From Bicyclus anynana (Eukaryota; Arthropoda; Insecta; Lepidoptera; Nymphalidae), in assembly GCF_947172395.1 (NCBI RefSeq), contig NC_069085.1, positions 342,112-406,111 of the forward strand: 64,000 bases of DNA, given 5' to 3'. Positions 37,430 to 49,592 of the stretch are shown here, in pieces. How positions within the stretch are numbered: position 1 is the first letter of the stretch; each line of letters starts with the position of its first letter. The translations under genes were made by a program, and so were the position numbers. The notes under the pieces were generated by a model. The model was not told the origin of the DNA and did not search any database. It was given only the letters and a program-made list of their open reading frames with translations.

Positions 37430-40042
37430 ATCTCAGTTAGATTAGTTTTGCGGAGTGTCATATCTATACCGCGCCGCGTAGCCATAAAGCAATAACTGTG
37501 ACCTGACGCGTGACTAGAAATTAAATTTAGACGAAATTTTGAGATCAATACGCCCTACGCTTCTACTTCCAGTAGACATCTTGTGGTAGACTTTGACCGT
37601 TACATATCTCTGGATTAGGATAGTAAGCAGATCGTGTTATTGAGATGGTAAGACGTGGCGCAAAAGGATTAAGCGTTCAGATAATCCTGCACCGAACCAA
37701 GCAGGGAAAGAGGTTCAATAAAATAAAATATTATTTCAAATAAATTGATCAGGTAAGATGGCAGTCAAACAAAAAGTCGTTGAGAAAAACACTCGGTTCA
37801 AATGTATAGGATAATAAATATCGAATCACCATGGAGATCCAATTAGCGTGTTCAATTATTTTCTGTATAGCTACTTTCAGACATTAATTAATGTAGCTTG
37901 TATATATTGAAAGCATTTATCACATTTAGATCGATGTAAGAAGCTTTTTGAAGTATTATTTTTTATTATTATTCTTCAATCACTGTACGAACTGAGAAGA
38001 TCTCTGAACATAATGTACTTACATTTTTATTATAATTTACGCGATGATTCTGTGAAAAGACTCAAAGTATTTGAATAATATACGAAATTCGCAGAATGTC
38101 TCTTAAAAGAAAATGTCTTTTTTGTGTGCTTATAACGTAAGGGTCTTTGTGTAAAATAGGCAAATTTCGAATACGCTAAATTACGTAGTGTAATTTTGTT
38201 CTTGATATTTTCAAGATTCTGTTTAGCATTTTCTCGTGTTTAAGATCTAAATAACTGTAGTTGGCTGTAGCAACAATGCTCGAGAATATTTTGTATCAAA
38301 GCATAAAATAAAATGAACGTACATAGTAGAACTATAAGGTTTAAAAAATGTCCATAACTTTGTTTCGAAAATAATAATATATCTATTCTACCTTAAAAGT
38401 TATTTATTCCATAATTATGTGTATACCTGTAACAAATAAATTATCATTAGTTTTGTACATATAACAATAACCTAATTATGATCACTCCACAGTTTAATAC
38501 AACATAATTTATTATTCGTACAATCACTGATGCAGTGCCAAGTTCGTAAACTTAGAGATTTCTACGTATCGTATTAAAGCAATTGAGTGAACTTACGAGT
38601 AACTTAAACTTAGACTTAACTTGAGTTTCGATTAGTTGTATGTAAATCCTTCAACGGACTTCCCGCAACTAACCAAAACTATTGGAAGTTTATTCTAGTA
38701 GCGTCTTCAGCTGACATTTTCGTAATAAGTGGTAGGTCTTAGATTCATGTATTATCACTTATTATTAGCTATTAAAACCAACGCCTACTTAACATGTTGT
38801 TTGACGTACCTTACCAGCCAAACTTAGTATAGCATAGTTTCATTACAAGGAACAGAAGTATAAATGATAGGTTATCAATCATCACATTTTTCATCAAAGA
38901 CCTCATTGACATCCTTCGTCCGGACTTACATATGTACGCGACAGTCTTGAGCCACACGTGACAAAACTAACTTTCATCCGAACAGTACCACACAATATGC
39001 AATAATTTATTTACAAATTGATACCTTCCAGACGGGAAGCCAAAAGGGCTTTACTCGTAAAAATATAAAAACAGTTTGGCTCGGCCCATTACTAAATGTG
39101 TATAATTCCCCGCCGGGCCGCAGCGCGCTGTAATTCGTGGCATGCGCCACAACAGGCGGGTTGTACGCTATCGGCTATCATTACCGCGATCGATTCCCAC
39201 ACCTACAACTGTATAGGCAAAGAGCCGGCGACATACAGACATTTGTTATTGTATAAAAGCTTAAAAGAGAAAATCAGTCTCCATACAAATTCGGGCCCAA
39301 ATTATACAAACAATACAGGGCTGAAAATTGATTGAGAACTCGTGAGGCCAATTTTCAAAGAAGTCAGTATTTGTAAAATCAGTTAAATTACTTGTTACAG
39401 ATGAGCAATAATTCTTATCCCTTTGTAAACAAAATAATTGCATTATCTGTGAAAAACACTATTTATAATAAATCTTTAAAGGTCTCTAGCGATGGGTTAC
39501 CATGAAGCCAACCGTCTGTCTAATGGAGATAATATGATCTCTCTTATTATGTCGAGAAAAGTTATAATCAAATTACAGTTTATACTTAAACGATTGAGGG
39601 TCTGGATCCTTAAAACCTATTAAAGTAACCACGGTCCAATTTCTATAACTACCTACCGCACTTGCATAGGTAGGAGCATGAGCTGACAAACTTTCGGCTT
39701 TTTATAGAATGACGAATGTATACCTGGCTCTTACTGTGAAAAGCCGGAAAAATATCATATATATTTGTATGCGACCTACATTGAAACTGTTTGTCCCTAC
39801 ATTTATTTTATTATATTTTTTATTTGTACAACAATTACAATAATTCAATACAGAATGGGTGCTATAGATACCCAACCACAACCTACTGCCCAGTAACTAA
39901 CAACAACTGTGCCTACTATCGGACCAGAATGACCAGAAAATATAAATTCCTGAATGGGCTTTAAGTCAAAGTCATTCTAGAAACCCCTTTATATAAATTA
40001 ATACGGATAGATAACGGACATCAGAGAGGTCTTTATTTACAA
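37430..40042. other. Anonymous non-coding DNA
   Basis: No gene recognised. Mostly AT-rich. The 79-codon frame 39096-39335 has no domain. Confidence 0.45.
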
Positions 40043-40215
40043 CTAAAAGACGCTCACGGTTTCACCTGCATAATAATTATAGATATATAGATATATAGTC
40101 CCCTAATAATTATAGACACTCGCAAATAACGTGGCTTTCTATTGGTAAAGTAGAACCAGAGATAACCTCTACAACTTCAGAAACATACAAAACTCACGAG
40201 CTCTCTCTTACCTCT
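40043..40215 (-). mobile_element. Degenerate Helitron fragment
   Basis: The minus strand carries the 3' GCAGGTGAAACCGTGAGCG block, with CTAG decayed to CTAA, and internal blocks shared with the 5880-6075 and 14920-15126 copies (for example the complement of ACGTGGCTTTCTA). The 5' TC end is not recognisable. It lies head to head with the next Helitron. Confidence 0.5.
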
Positions 40216-40347
40216 TCTTTCTTATCTATACTAATTATAAAGAGGTAAAGTTTGTGGTATTGAAGGGGATAATCTCTGGATATATCAACCGATTTTGAAA
40301 AATCTTTTATCACTAGTAAGCCACTGCCCACGGTATTTGTGAGTGTC

Positions 40348-40356
40348 ATATGCTAT
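40348..40356. repeat. SINE target-site duplication, left
   Basis: ATATGCTAT before the SINE; the same nine bases follow it at 40669-40677. Confidence 0.85.
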
Positions 40357-40668
40357 GAGAGCCGTGATAGCCCAGTGGATATGACCTCTGCCTCCGATTC
40401 CGGAGGGTGTGGGTTCGAATCCGGTCCGGGGCATGCACCCCCAACTTTACAGTTGTGTGCATTTTAAGAAATTAAATATCACGTGTCTCAAACGGTGAAG
40501 GAAAACATCGTGAGGAAACCTGCATACCAGAGAATTATCTTAATTCTCTGCGTGTGTGAAGTCTGCCAATCCGCATTGGGCCAGCGTGGTGGACTATTGG
40601 CCTAAACCCTCTCATTCTGAGAGGAGACTCGAGCTCAGCAGTGAGCCGAATATGGGTTGATAATGATG
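40357..40668 (+). mobile_element. tRNA-derived SINE, full-length reference copy
   Basis: A 312-bp element with perfect 9-bp target duplications. The head is tRNA-like: A box TAGCCCAGTGG at 40368-40378 and B box GGTTCGAATCC at 40412-40422, spaced as in a tRNA, so it should be transcribed by RNA polymerase III. The body follows, and the 3' end (CAGCAGTGAGCCG...GATAATGATGAT) resembles that of RTE LINEs in this window. Five copies exist here (also 7404, 18581, 33852, 44444). This is the best preserved and the one with a clear duplication. Confidence 0.9.
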
Positions 40669-40677
40669 ATATGCTAT
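40669..40677. repeat. SINE target-site duplication, right
   Basis: ATATGCTAT, matching 40348-40356. Confidence 0.85.
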
Positions 40678-40683
40678 ATTTTC

Positions 40684-40990
40684 GTAGCGATACTTTGCGT
40701 GATCGAATCAGAAATGAGGAGATCAGCGATTTGTGAAACCTGAAGTGGCAATTGGCGGGGCACATAGTTCGAAGAGTCGATGGACGTTGGGGTCCCAAAG
40801 TGCTGGAATGGCGACCCCACACTAGAAAGCGCAGTGTTTGTCGACCGCCCACCAGGTGGACTGACGACATCAAGCGCATCGCAGGGATTCGTTGGATGCA
40901 GGCGGCTCAGAATCGTGATGTTTGGAAGTCCCTACAAAGGCCTATGTCATGCAGTGGACGTCCATCGGCTGATATGATGATGATGATTTA
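40684..40990 (+). mobile_element. 5'-truncated RTE-type LINE with ORF C-terminus
   Basis: Translates to the C-terminal end of an RTE-clade endonuclease/reverse transcriptase polyprotein. Recognisable pieces are RNEE, KWQLAGHIVRRVDGRWG, KVLEWRPHTRKRSVCRPPTR, WTDDIKRIAGIRWMQAAQ, and then the 3' end AGTGGACGTCCATCGGCTGA with a short GATGAT tail. A stop codon (TGA, about 40734-40736) and a deletion lie between RNEE and KWQ, so it is dead. The role is that of a former LINE that would have reverse-transcribed its own RNA at the insertion site. Most of the element is missing. Confidence 0.8.
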
Positions 40991-41131
40991 CTTTATTTTA
41001 TCCGTATTCTCACGGGTACGGAAACCATGCGGTTGAAACCGCGAGGCTTCGACTAGTATTATCATATAGAAGTTTTATTTGACTTGCAATATTTGTTCAT
41101 GATGTTCAAATCGTCGTAACACTCGTCGTCG

Positions 41132-41294
41132 TTTTTTTTTTTTCTCTTCCACAGTGGTTGTCTGGAAGAGATCGCTCTTTAGCGATAAGACCGCCATTTG
41201 TACATTAGTTTCTAAGTGTTATTATAAGTTATTGTTTATTTTTGTTTTTAATGTACAATAAAGTATATTTCTTCTTCTTCTTCTTCTTCTTCTA
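41132..41294 (+). mobile_element. LINE 3' UTR with poly-A signal and (TTC)n tail
   Basis: The block GAAGAGATCGCTCTTTAGCG, then GACCGCCATTTGTACATTAG, then an AATAAAG signal (41258-41264), is a layout I recall from 3' ends of lepidopteran LINEs. It ends in a (TTC)8 microsatellite at 41271-41294. No coding sequence remains, so the clade is not certain. Confidence 0.6.
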
Positions 41295-43683
41295 TCGTAG
41301 CATTATTGTTTCACCCTCCGTAAATACAAAAATATAAAAAACTATTATTCATGTCAATAATTCTAATAAATAGCTTAAATTGATCATAGATTGACACTAG
41401 CACATGATGACCGTAAAGCTATACAATAAGCTGTTAGTAACACCCGCCGGCTCCATCAGCGGACGCATTACGGCGGATTGCGGCGCGTCCGCCGCACACG
41501 CCACCGCACGCCCGCCGCCACATTTTAAACTTAAACTCGAAATTCCATTATTCAAATAGTAGTCTATCGCCGCCACACACGATTACGCCTACCAGACAAA
41601 AAGATACTCAATTTTCGAAATTTTATACCAAAACTGAATTAAATAATAACAGTACTAATCTCTAGCTATTAATGAGCCACAACATTGAAAGCTTTTAGGC
41701 AACCGACCTTCCACAGAAGCTAGATAACTATCAGCCAGGTTTATTGGTCCACACGGAAGGTCAGATGCCGATCGCTCCAGTTAAAACTAATAGCCTGCCG
41801 CGGAGGACGTCGGCCCGATTCAATAAAAGCTAGAGTGCCTCATTCATACCCATTGTTAGACTTATTTTACTGAACTGCAGAGTATTTTGAATTGATTTAT
41901 TGTTTGTTTATTCTTTTATGATTATGTAATATGTATTCGTTGTGACCCGCGGTTTCACTCGCGTATAACTATTGCATATATGGCCTAAGCTACGTCTCAT
42001 GAAATCGGCTATAATAATATGATAGTTTTAGGAAAATAGAGCGTTTAAATAAACGAGCAAACTATTTTGTTTTATAATACTACTATTAAATTTCATTGTT
42101 TTATTAGATCGAGATCATGATAGATGTTAAAACTTCTATATCACAGATAAATTGTATTAAGAAACCCTGGAGAGAAAAAAAATACGAATACATACAAATG
42201 TCACTAGTGATATTAATTGTATACGTTTATTATTAAACAAGAGTTTCATTAGATATATCTGATAGAAATATAAACCTAAACATATAAATAAAAACACCGA
42301 TATATCATAATATCTCGATCGTGCATAATCCGATGGGCTCGAACTTTCGACATCACGACCTTAAGTCCGATAACTTGGGGCTATAGGAGCTAATTTACAA
42401 AATGAAAAAGAAATTTCATGAACAATTTTGCGACAGGCGAACCACTAGTCCACTAGGTTTTATATAAAGCAATATAGTGCAATTTCTTCGTGTCGTGCAA
42501 GAGTAATAATTTCGCAAAGTGCAAGCGGAACTGTAGTTTGAGGAATTTCAGAAAGTACGTTGGATATTTCTAAATGGTCAAAGCGCACGCTGCTCGGCGG
42601 CAGGCGGCCGGCGGCAGAGTGCAGGTGGCGTGACCTCCTGCCGTAATTGAATTTCGCGACGCGCGTCACACTTTCTTAGAAATATTCCTATAAAGTTAAG
42701 CCATCATTGCCTTTGAGCGTACGACATCGGCAAGCCTTTCAAATGATAAAGAACAATTAATTGACATCAATAATAGATGTCGTTGTTACCTTCTTGCTTG
42801 CTACTCATTTACTAAGGAAAAACGTAGACCTGTTATGGGTATATCGGGGTGAGACGTAGCCTAGTAATATTCTATATGAAATTTTAGTAACTGTGTTTAG
42901 TTTCGTCCAGATCCTTTCAGCCGTTTTTAGTAAGGAATAGTAACCAACAACAACTAACCCAACTTTATAACCTGTCGGGTCTTGATAGCCCGGTGAAGCC
43001 ACCACAAAAGCGGAAACGAGTGGATATGAGGACTATTATAGAGAATAGATTAATTATAGAGAGAACAGCTGCAGGTGCAGGAACCAGGCTCAGCACTGAG
43101 AGTTCACGTCATTCGTCGGTACGTCTAATTGAAGGAAAAAAATAATATTGGTAATTTTCATCTTCTAATATTATCTAAATTTCATGTAATAAGTATTTAT
43201 TATGATGTCATAAATGAAATTTAAAGTAAATGAAATGTTATTCATCATTATCTCTAACATAAACAACAAATGAAAAGACTAATAATACACAGGTAAGCGG
43301 ACAGCTCGAGATTTGATGAAGGTCTGAAGGCTGTGCGGAAGACGAAGACTATTTCGGGCGGCGGAGTATCTTATTTCTTTCACCGAGCCTCGCTAATTGG
43401 AGCAACCTGTCCGTCCATTCACTTGATTATTATCAATTTTGTTTGATGTTGACATTGAAATGTCTTGATTGAAAGACTACCGTCGGTTTGGATGTAATAT
43501 CTTATACGTACGCCTTTTAAATCCATGGAAAACTGATATGCTTGACATCACTTACGTTTTTTAATATCTATGTTATTTCATTTTTTATATTTACCATGAC
43601 CTTTATCATCCAATAAGCTTTCTGTTGTTATAATGCTTGAGGAAATCTATATGAATAAAAATAGCGAAGAAATAAGTATTAAA
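41295..43683. other. Mostly anonymous DNA with Helitron-like scraps
   Basis: No gene recognised. A short block at 41945-41975 (GACCCGCGGTTTCACTCGCG) looks like a minus-strand Helitron 3' hairpin. The segment 42835-42965 resembles the interior of a decayed Helitron (TCGTCCAGATCCTTTCAGCC). GC-rich stretches at 41448-41520 and 42590-42640 hold no defendable gene. Confidence 0.4.
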
Positions 43684-43729
43684 GCAGAAATAAACATGGT
43701 TGTAGTACCACAACCATGTTTATTTCTGC
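43684..43729. repeat. Perfect 20-bp hairpin
   Basis: Arms 43684-43703 and 43710-43729 are exact inverted complements (GCAGAAATAAACATGGTTGT and its complement) with a 6-base loop. Confidence 0.9.
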
Positions 43730-44352
43730 CATGTTAGAAGCATTGCTGTTTCCCGAACTGAAAGGCATAAAAGGCTAATATTACAGGCTACGTAATTACA
43801 GGCAATGAGGCGCCCCCTACCGCTGTCTCAGGTTGATGGGCCTGAGCAAGTTGCAGCGTTTCAGCTGAACCTTGCATAGCCGACGAAGAGTTAGTCCACT
43901 TTTACTTAACATCATGTTGAGGGCCATTTGACTAGTTCGTCAACTAAAATACACACATAAAACATACTCTACAAAGTTCCAAATGAAAATTTATTATGGG
44001 GTGCATTTTCCGTAGCACCCGCCTCACCGCGGGCAGCAATGACCGCGGGTCGAGTTTCAATTACGCCTGCATGCGCCGGAAGTCCGCCCTAAGTACCAAA
44101 CGTCATTTCCGCTTGTGCCCAAGCGCCACTAAAGGAACGCTTGCGAACACGCTATATTACCGATTTCCTCAAATTGATGATCGTATTTTTATCAACGCCA
44201 TAAATATAATAGGCTGTTAATTATTTAACGTGATATTTATTAGTTCACTACAAATGGCGATGCAATAAATAGGTACTTAATGATGTGTGTAACTTGTTTT
44301 ATAAAATAGTACCATCACTTATATTAACGCATAAGTTCTGGTATGTAACGAG
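43730..44352. other. Anonymous non-coding DNA
   Basis: No gene recognised. The 74-codon frame 43996-44220 has no domain. Confidence 0.45.
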
Positions 44353-44404
44353 AGGATATAAAATAAATAAAGACCAGAACAGGTCTTTATTTATTTTATA
44401 TCCT
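44353..44404. repeat. Perfect 23-bp hairpin
   Basis: Arms 44353-44375 and 44382-44404 are exact inverted complements (AGGATATAAAATAAATAAAG... ) around a 6-base loop. It lies 39 bp from the tail of the next SINE. Confidence 0.9.
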
Positions 44405-44443
44405 TTAAATAACATTTACTACGAGTTTACATCACACACGTCA

Positions 44444-44648
44444 CGTCATCAACCCATATTCGGCTCACTGCTGAGCTCGAGTCTCCTCTCAGAATGAGAG
44501 GGGTTAGGCCAATAGTCCACCACGCTGGCCCAATGCGGATTGGCAGACTTCACACACGCCGAGAATTAAGATAATTCTCTGGTATGCAGGTTTCCTCACG
44601 ATGTTTTCCTTCACCGATTGAGACATGTGATTTTTAATTTCTTAAATA
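44444..44648 (-). mobile_element. tRNA-derived SINE, copy 4 (5'-truncated)
   Basis: Has the tail and body (CATCAACCC at the left through TTTTTAATTTCTTAAA at the right) but ends before the tRNA-like head. It therefore lacks A and B boxes and cannot be transcribed from its own promoter. The body is close to the 40-kb copy. Confidence 0.85.
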
Positions 44649-44764
44649 AATTACTGAATTTAAACAGTTAGTCTAATCTAAACTACCTAAAACAAATAAC
44701 TAAGGCTTTTTTCGATAACTCGGTTGCTTTCAAAAAATAAAAAGCCATAGAAAACGATTTCATC

Positions 44765-44867
44765 CTCCTCCTAACAAGTTACCCCAATTCCATCTTAGAT
44801 TGTATCATCACTTACCATCAGCTGAGATTGTAGTCAAGGGCTAACTTGTAGAGAATAAAAAAAAATC
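44765..44867 (+). mobile_element. Poly-A-tailed retroposon 3' end, copy A
   Basis: Shares CCTAACAAGTTA, CATCTTAGATTGTATCATCA, CTTACCATCAGCTGAGATTG, and TCAAGGGCTAACTTGTAGAG with copies at 51812, 54352 and 59525, and ends in an A-rich tail (AATAAAAAAAAAT). It is 5'-truncated. It is a widespread lepidopteran retroposon (SINE or LINE 3' end); which of the two cannot be settled here. Confidence 0.7.
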
Positions 44868-45300
44868 CTTCGAAACTTCAAAATACGAGAAGAATCTAGC
44901 ATACTATTTCAGCAAGTAACCAGGTTTGATTGAAGAGTCAAGTGAATCAGTCATAGTATTACCGATACTTATTGCCGAGCTGTCATTTGCAACACATGTC
45001 ATGCCTAAAACACCAATGTAACAGAGAATCAGTGGAACAGTCCGCGCACGCGACCACTTCGTTACACTGGCGTGTTGTTACATCCCAGCGTGTTACACGT
45101 TACACGACCACATTCCTGCATGTTGACATTATTTATATGGCATTGTCACACTAAATCAATTTACGGACTAGAACCATTCGTTTATATAAAATCACACCTC
45201 ACATTAATATATAAATGCGAAAGTTTGTGTGTAAGTGTGAATGTTTGTTTCTCCTTTGTGCAGAGGCTACTGAAACCAATCAATCAAAGTTGAGATGTCA

Positions 45301-45499
45301 TCTATACTAATATTATAAAGTTGAAGAGTTTGTTTGTTTGTTTGATTGACTACTATACGCGCTAATCTCAGGAACTACTGGTCCGATTTGAAAAATTCTT
45401 TTAGTCTTAGATAGCCCATTTATAGAGGATACTATATATTATCCCCGTTTTCCTATGGGAACGGGAACCACGCGGGTAGCACAGCGCGGTGTCAGCTAG
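45301..45499 (+). mobile_element. Non-autonomous Helitron (199 bp), structurally intact
   Basis: Starts TCTATACTAATATTATAAAG directly after A (45300) and ends CTAG (45496-45499) before T (45500). A short stem, ACGCG...CGCG, lies about 15-30 bases before the end. This is the full set of Helitron terminal features: 5' TC, 3' hairpin plus CTRR, A/T target, no target duplication. It has no coding capacity and depends on an autonomous partner elsewhere. Confidence 0.85.
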
Positions 45500-48177
45500 T
45501 CTAAATATAAGCACAGCTGTAGTGAGGGCTCAGAAATCATAATAAGCCCACAAAGTGGACAAGAGTTAGGTTCCAGGCAGTCGATGACGAATTTTTTTCA
45601 AAGCCTCTGCAATAGCCGAAGTATTAAAATCTATCGTTATGTCCCCAAGCACATCCACACATTGGAGAAGCTTGGTCGATTTATATTTCATATCCTGGCC
45701 CATGGGTCTGGCCCTGTGACAATGATGATGATAATAAGAATCTTCACGAACTATTGCGTTATTAATAAGCAGAATAGAAGCAACGAATGATTAAAAACAG
45801 GGTCAGTGTACTACTACATGCGTGACATCTTCCCCATTCATTTGTGGGACAACCGCGCAACAATCGTCGCGTGTCGTGTCGGGCGCCACTACGCGGTGTA
45901 ATTGTCTGTGTTACGGGACATTATGTCACTGGCAGATGCTTATCTGCGCTCTAAGTGAATTCACGTCATGTTTCAAAGGTTTTATTAGGGAATACTAATG
46001 TGAATGTACTGTTTTTGTTTTAGGTTATAGAGGGTACTGGTGTGGCGAACTCCTTAGCTCGCCCACTTTAGGTTTGGCCATCTACATTCACATTCCATAT
46101 TTAGAATTCTCTCGTCCGCACATGCGTGATTAGATTGTTTATTGTGATTTATTACCAGTTTACCATTCCACCAATCCATTCCGCTACACCTATTTGATAC
46201 TAGTTTATTTTGTATCCTTAATACTATTATAATTAATAAATGTACCAGTTTAGCATATCGCCTGTACATTCAAGTATACCAACCTATATAACCTCTATGG
46301 CGATACTGGGAAGTATTTCCCATAACTCTGTTACTCCCGAGCACTCTGTATATATTCTCTAAGCTCTAGTCTATTAAACAATTTGGTAATTTAGTGAAAA
46401 GTAAAGACTGATAAAGTGTATGGTTTTTCGTGATTTAGTATTGTACTCGTACTAGTATAGTTTTCGACTTCGTCTGATAGTTACTCGACATAATCACATT
46501 AAAAGACCAATGTGAGGCACCGATTTCCACTCAGAATGATGAGCTTTTAGGCCGTAATTAACCATGGTGATACAGTGCAGAGTGTTATATCTGACTTGCC
46601 TTTTTGAGTACATTATAGGACTTCTCACATGTCACCGTTACGACTAGTGATGTGTAATAACTTAAAACATAAATGACTTGACTTGAAGAGTTAGAGATGC
46701 TTGTAGAGGACCTCACTTGACATCACTCCGAATGGAAGGCTAAAGGCCACTAGGTTACCGAGCCTAACAGTAAGTGACACATTTTCGGGTAAAACCATTA
46801 CCTATTCATGAATCACTCGCAAAAGAGCCTTTCTAAACAATATAAAAGTTCCACAACGCTTGGTGCAAAGGAATGGCGCGTGTTCATTCACACACGAACA
46901 CGCAACATATCGGCGTGTTTGTTTGACAGATGTTCCGAGCTATGGTTGTGTGGCATTTGGTTGTTGACCTTGGGCCGACCTTGGCGCCCCGCGCACAGCT
47001 CGCGCCACGCGATGTCGTGCGATTCTTTAATTGCTGTAATGTGTAGCGGAAGAGATCGCTTTCGTACAATAGTTTTGATTAGAAAGGAAAAATGTTCTTT
47101 TTCCCACTACGCAAGTGGAATTTAAAAACAAAACGACTAATAAAATTGTTTTGGTTTTTGACAGTATTCAATTCAATAACTTCCGCGGTTCAGGTACTGG
47201 GGTCAGATACCTACATACATACATTAGGTTTTTTGAGTATCATAGATTAATAATGTAGCAAGAAAGATACTGTATTTGCTTAAAATACAACATCTGTGTT
47301 TAGAACCATCGTGCTATTCAGAAGTATATGGACAGACAGCAATTTATGACATCATTTACAATGTGTCACAATATCATGTATTTGTACTAGTGTCAGATAT
47401 AGCCAAACTTTAAATACGGAAACCCTTTCACGTAGCGAGCGTGCGGGGCGGGGGTGGAGGGGGCAATGGGTGGTACTCGTCAGTCCTCATACACGTCAAG
47501 TGGCCCATTTCCAAATTTCATTAATCGCGTGTACCGGACTCGTCCCGGACACGCTGCGAACACGTCCCGGGGCGCTCCGTGACGGGACGGCTAAATGTAA
47601 TTGTAGCTAATGGAGTTTAGCCACGTGGAGAGAAAATAGAGTTACTCTGGCGAGGTATCGCTTTAGACGGCTATTTTGAAACTGTTACTACCTGAGTGGG
47701 GTTTGTAATATAGTTTACCGCATGCTTCCTACGCGACTAAATCGTGTTTCGTAAATATTATACAAAACGATTACTTTTAATTAAGTCTATTTATCCACGT
47801 GTCAGTCTAAATTCTGTTAGCGATAAATTCAAAACTATCGAACGTTTTTTTTGCGGTAAAAATCCACCAATAAGTGTATTTACGGAAGGTTTTGGTGGTT
47901 AGGTAATTAGTCAAGATTTGGTGTAATTGGGTTAATTTTTATGAAAATGATTAAATATATCATAGACTACTCTGATTAAATTTACTTATGAGATTGTAAA
48001 GTAAAGTAAAGTATTTTTTCAATTTTATGATTAATCCTTTAAAATAACTTGATAACAAATTATTATATTTGACGTTCAGTTTTACCGACAGTACTTTACT
48101 CGTTCATCATCTACTCGTCGCAAGTCCTCATGATGTTTCTGGTGTTGGCGAAAGAAATCATTGAAAGTGTCGTAGCA
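45500..48177. other. Anonymous non-coding DNA
   Basis: No gene recognised. The 105-codon frame 46808-47125 lies in a GC-richer stretch (46975-47010) and lacks domains. A segment at 46041-46400 superficially resembles an LTR but has no supporting structure. Confidence 0.45.
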
Positions 48178-48300
48178 CTGCTACGTGCTGCGTGCTACGC
48201 GCTCGCGTTATTTGCTACGCTAGCATGTAGAGGCTACATTTGTTTTGATTCGGAGAAATAATTACGCTGTTCTTACGTCATACGTCATACGTCACTACGT
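48178..48300. repeat. Short simple repeats rich in CTACG and ACGTCAT
   Basis: 48178-48230 contains overlapping GCTACG/GTGCTAC/CTGCG repeats, and 48274-48299 holds three ACGTCAT-type units. Both are short and imperfect. Confidence 0.5.
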
Positions 48301-49555
48301 ATTTCTTATATCCTTCTCTGCACGACTCCTTTCAGGTCAATAGTATATTATAACACATTATACTACAACAATATACTACGAGTATATTCAATGTGCATTG
48401 TGTTTCAAACATGTATATTAGATTATTATAAATTCGTATCATCCTATCCTAGTCAGTAAAATAAACTATATGTTCTTAATTACCTCTGGTTTTTTGATAG
48501 GTTTATAAGATCACAACTAACGAAGATGAAGATAAAGATACACTATGATAATGACCACTAAGCAATTTAGTTGGTAAAGCAAATTGGAAATCACTCAGAA
48601 TTATGGTTTTATTACGCATTTCAAGCTACGAAGTCAAGTTCAAACATATTTTAATAAAATATTCATAATACACATTGCATTTAAAACATTAGGTCGCTAG
48701 GTGGCTCGCACACTCGCACTCGCCGGTCGAGTGGCGCCGATCATAGATCGTTGAGCAAGTAATGCTGCTAACGAGTAATCGGTTTTCACTCCTCTCTCGC
48801 TCGAGAGCTATCGTACGCTCGGCGTAATGAACTGGCCTTCGGGAGCGATTCATAAGTGAACTTTTCTGTTTTTTACACAATGTAGTTTATTGTGAAATTT
48901 CACTCAGACTAGAGGAAACTCTCAATAATAATACGAGCTAGATGTCAATCACTCGTAAAGTCAAAATTTTAATTTGATTCGTTAACTTTTCAAGTTATAA
49001 TAATAACTTATTAATGATTATGTGAAAAAATCCTAAATAGCTTGAATGGAAATTGAACTATATCTTTTAGCCGATTTAAGTCAGGTGATTTTGACTTTAA
49101 CTATTTTCATAATAATCGAATAATACATACTTTATAAGCATAATAAATAATTTCAAAAAAATAAATAAATAATAGCGCATTTAAACTGTTTAAAGCTCAA
49201 AACATAGACCTGTCGCGCGTTTGAAAGGGCGTATTCTAAAGGTTTTCCTTTTGCATTTGATTTGACAAACAACGGAATTAACGATCAAAATAAAAAGTAA
49301 CATAATTATCTTTTTTCCTTTCCACAAAATTGGCTTGTTGTAAGATTTTTTACTGACATCAATTTGATTAGAAAACAACTGCGGAACGACGGAAAAGATG
49401 CTAAAAAAAGATGAAACAAACGTCCCTGAGCTCATAAAAAGATAAAACATAACACAAGGCAGCAAATATAACAGTGAATTACGTCGTCCGGTCCGTAAGA
49501 TTTTACGAGCGTAGGTGCGGCGTCCTTTCACTCAGTCGCGCTGTCGTGACTCGCC
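48301..49555. other. Anonymous non-coding DNA
   Basis: No supported gene. The 113-codon minus frame 49190-49531 encodes two hydrophobic stretches, but AT-rich DNA readily yields such frames and no family is recognisable. Confidence 0.45.
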
Positions 49556-49592
49556 GCCATACGCCGTACGCCGTACGCCATACGCCATACGC
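49556..49592. repeat. 8-bp minisatellite (GCCATAC / GCCGTAC units)
   Basis: About 4-5 units of an 8-bp motif, CGCCATAC or CGCCGTAC, in tandem. Confidence 0.75.

Larger units (their letters stand above)
40225..41056 (+). mobile_element. Non-autonomous Helitron interrupted by a SINE and an RTE fragment
   Basis: The 5' end TCTATACTAATTATAAAGAG follows an A. The 3' end has a GCGGTT/AACCGC hairpin (41032-41045), then CTAG at 41053-41056, then T. Between these the Helitron body (40225-40356, 40678 to about 40683, and 40991-41056) is split by a SINE with its own 9-bp duplication and by an RTE fragment. Removing both leaves about 200 bp that match the order of the intact 199-bp Helitron at 45301. 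Confidence 0.7.

Noticed and set aside
40361..40432. Possible tRNA gene (A and B boxes)
   Set aside because: The boxes belong to the head of the SINE; the segment continues into the SINE body and is flanked by target duplications, and the cloverleaf was not supported.
40535..40879. 114-codon minus frame
   Set aside because: Antisense of the SINE and RTE fragments, spanning their junction.
43684..44404. Perfect hairpins as microRNA precursors
   Set aside because: Stems are perfectly paired with short loops and lack the length and bulges of typical insect precursors; without small-RNA data the mutational explanation is simpler.
46041..46400. Possible solo LTR beginning TGTGGCGAACTCC
   Set aside because: A repeated TACTGG on both sides was seen (46035-46040, 46304-46309), but the supposed right end lacks CA and inverted ends, so the structure does not hold.
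49190..49531. 113-codon minus frame with two hydrophobic segments
   Set aside because: Hydrophobic stretches arise easily from AT-rich codons (Phe, Leu, Ile); no signal of a family.
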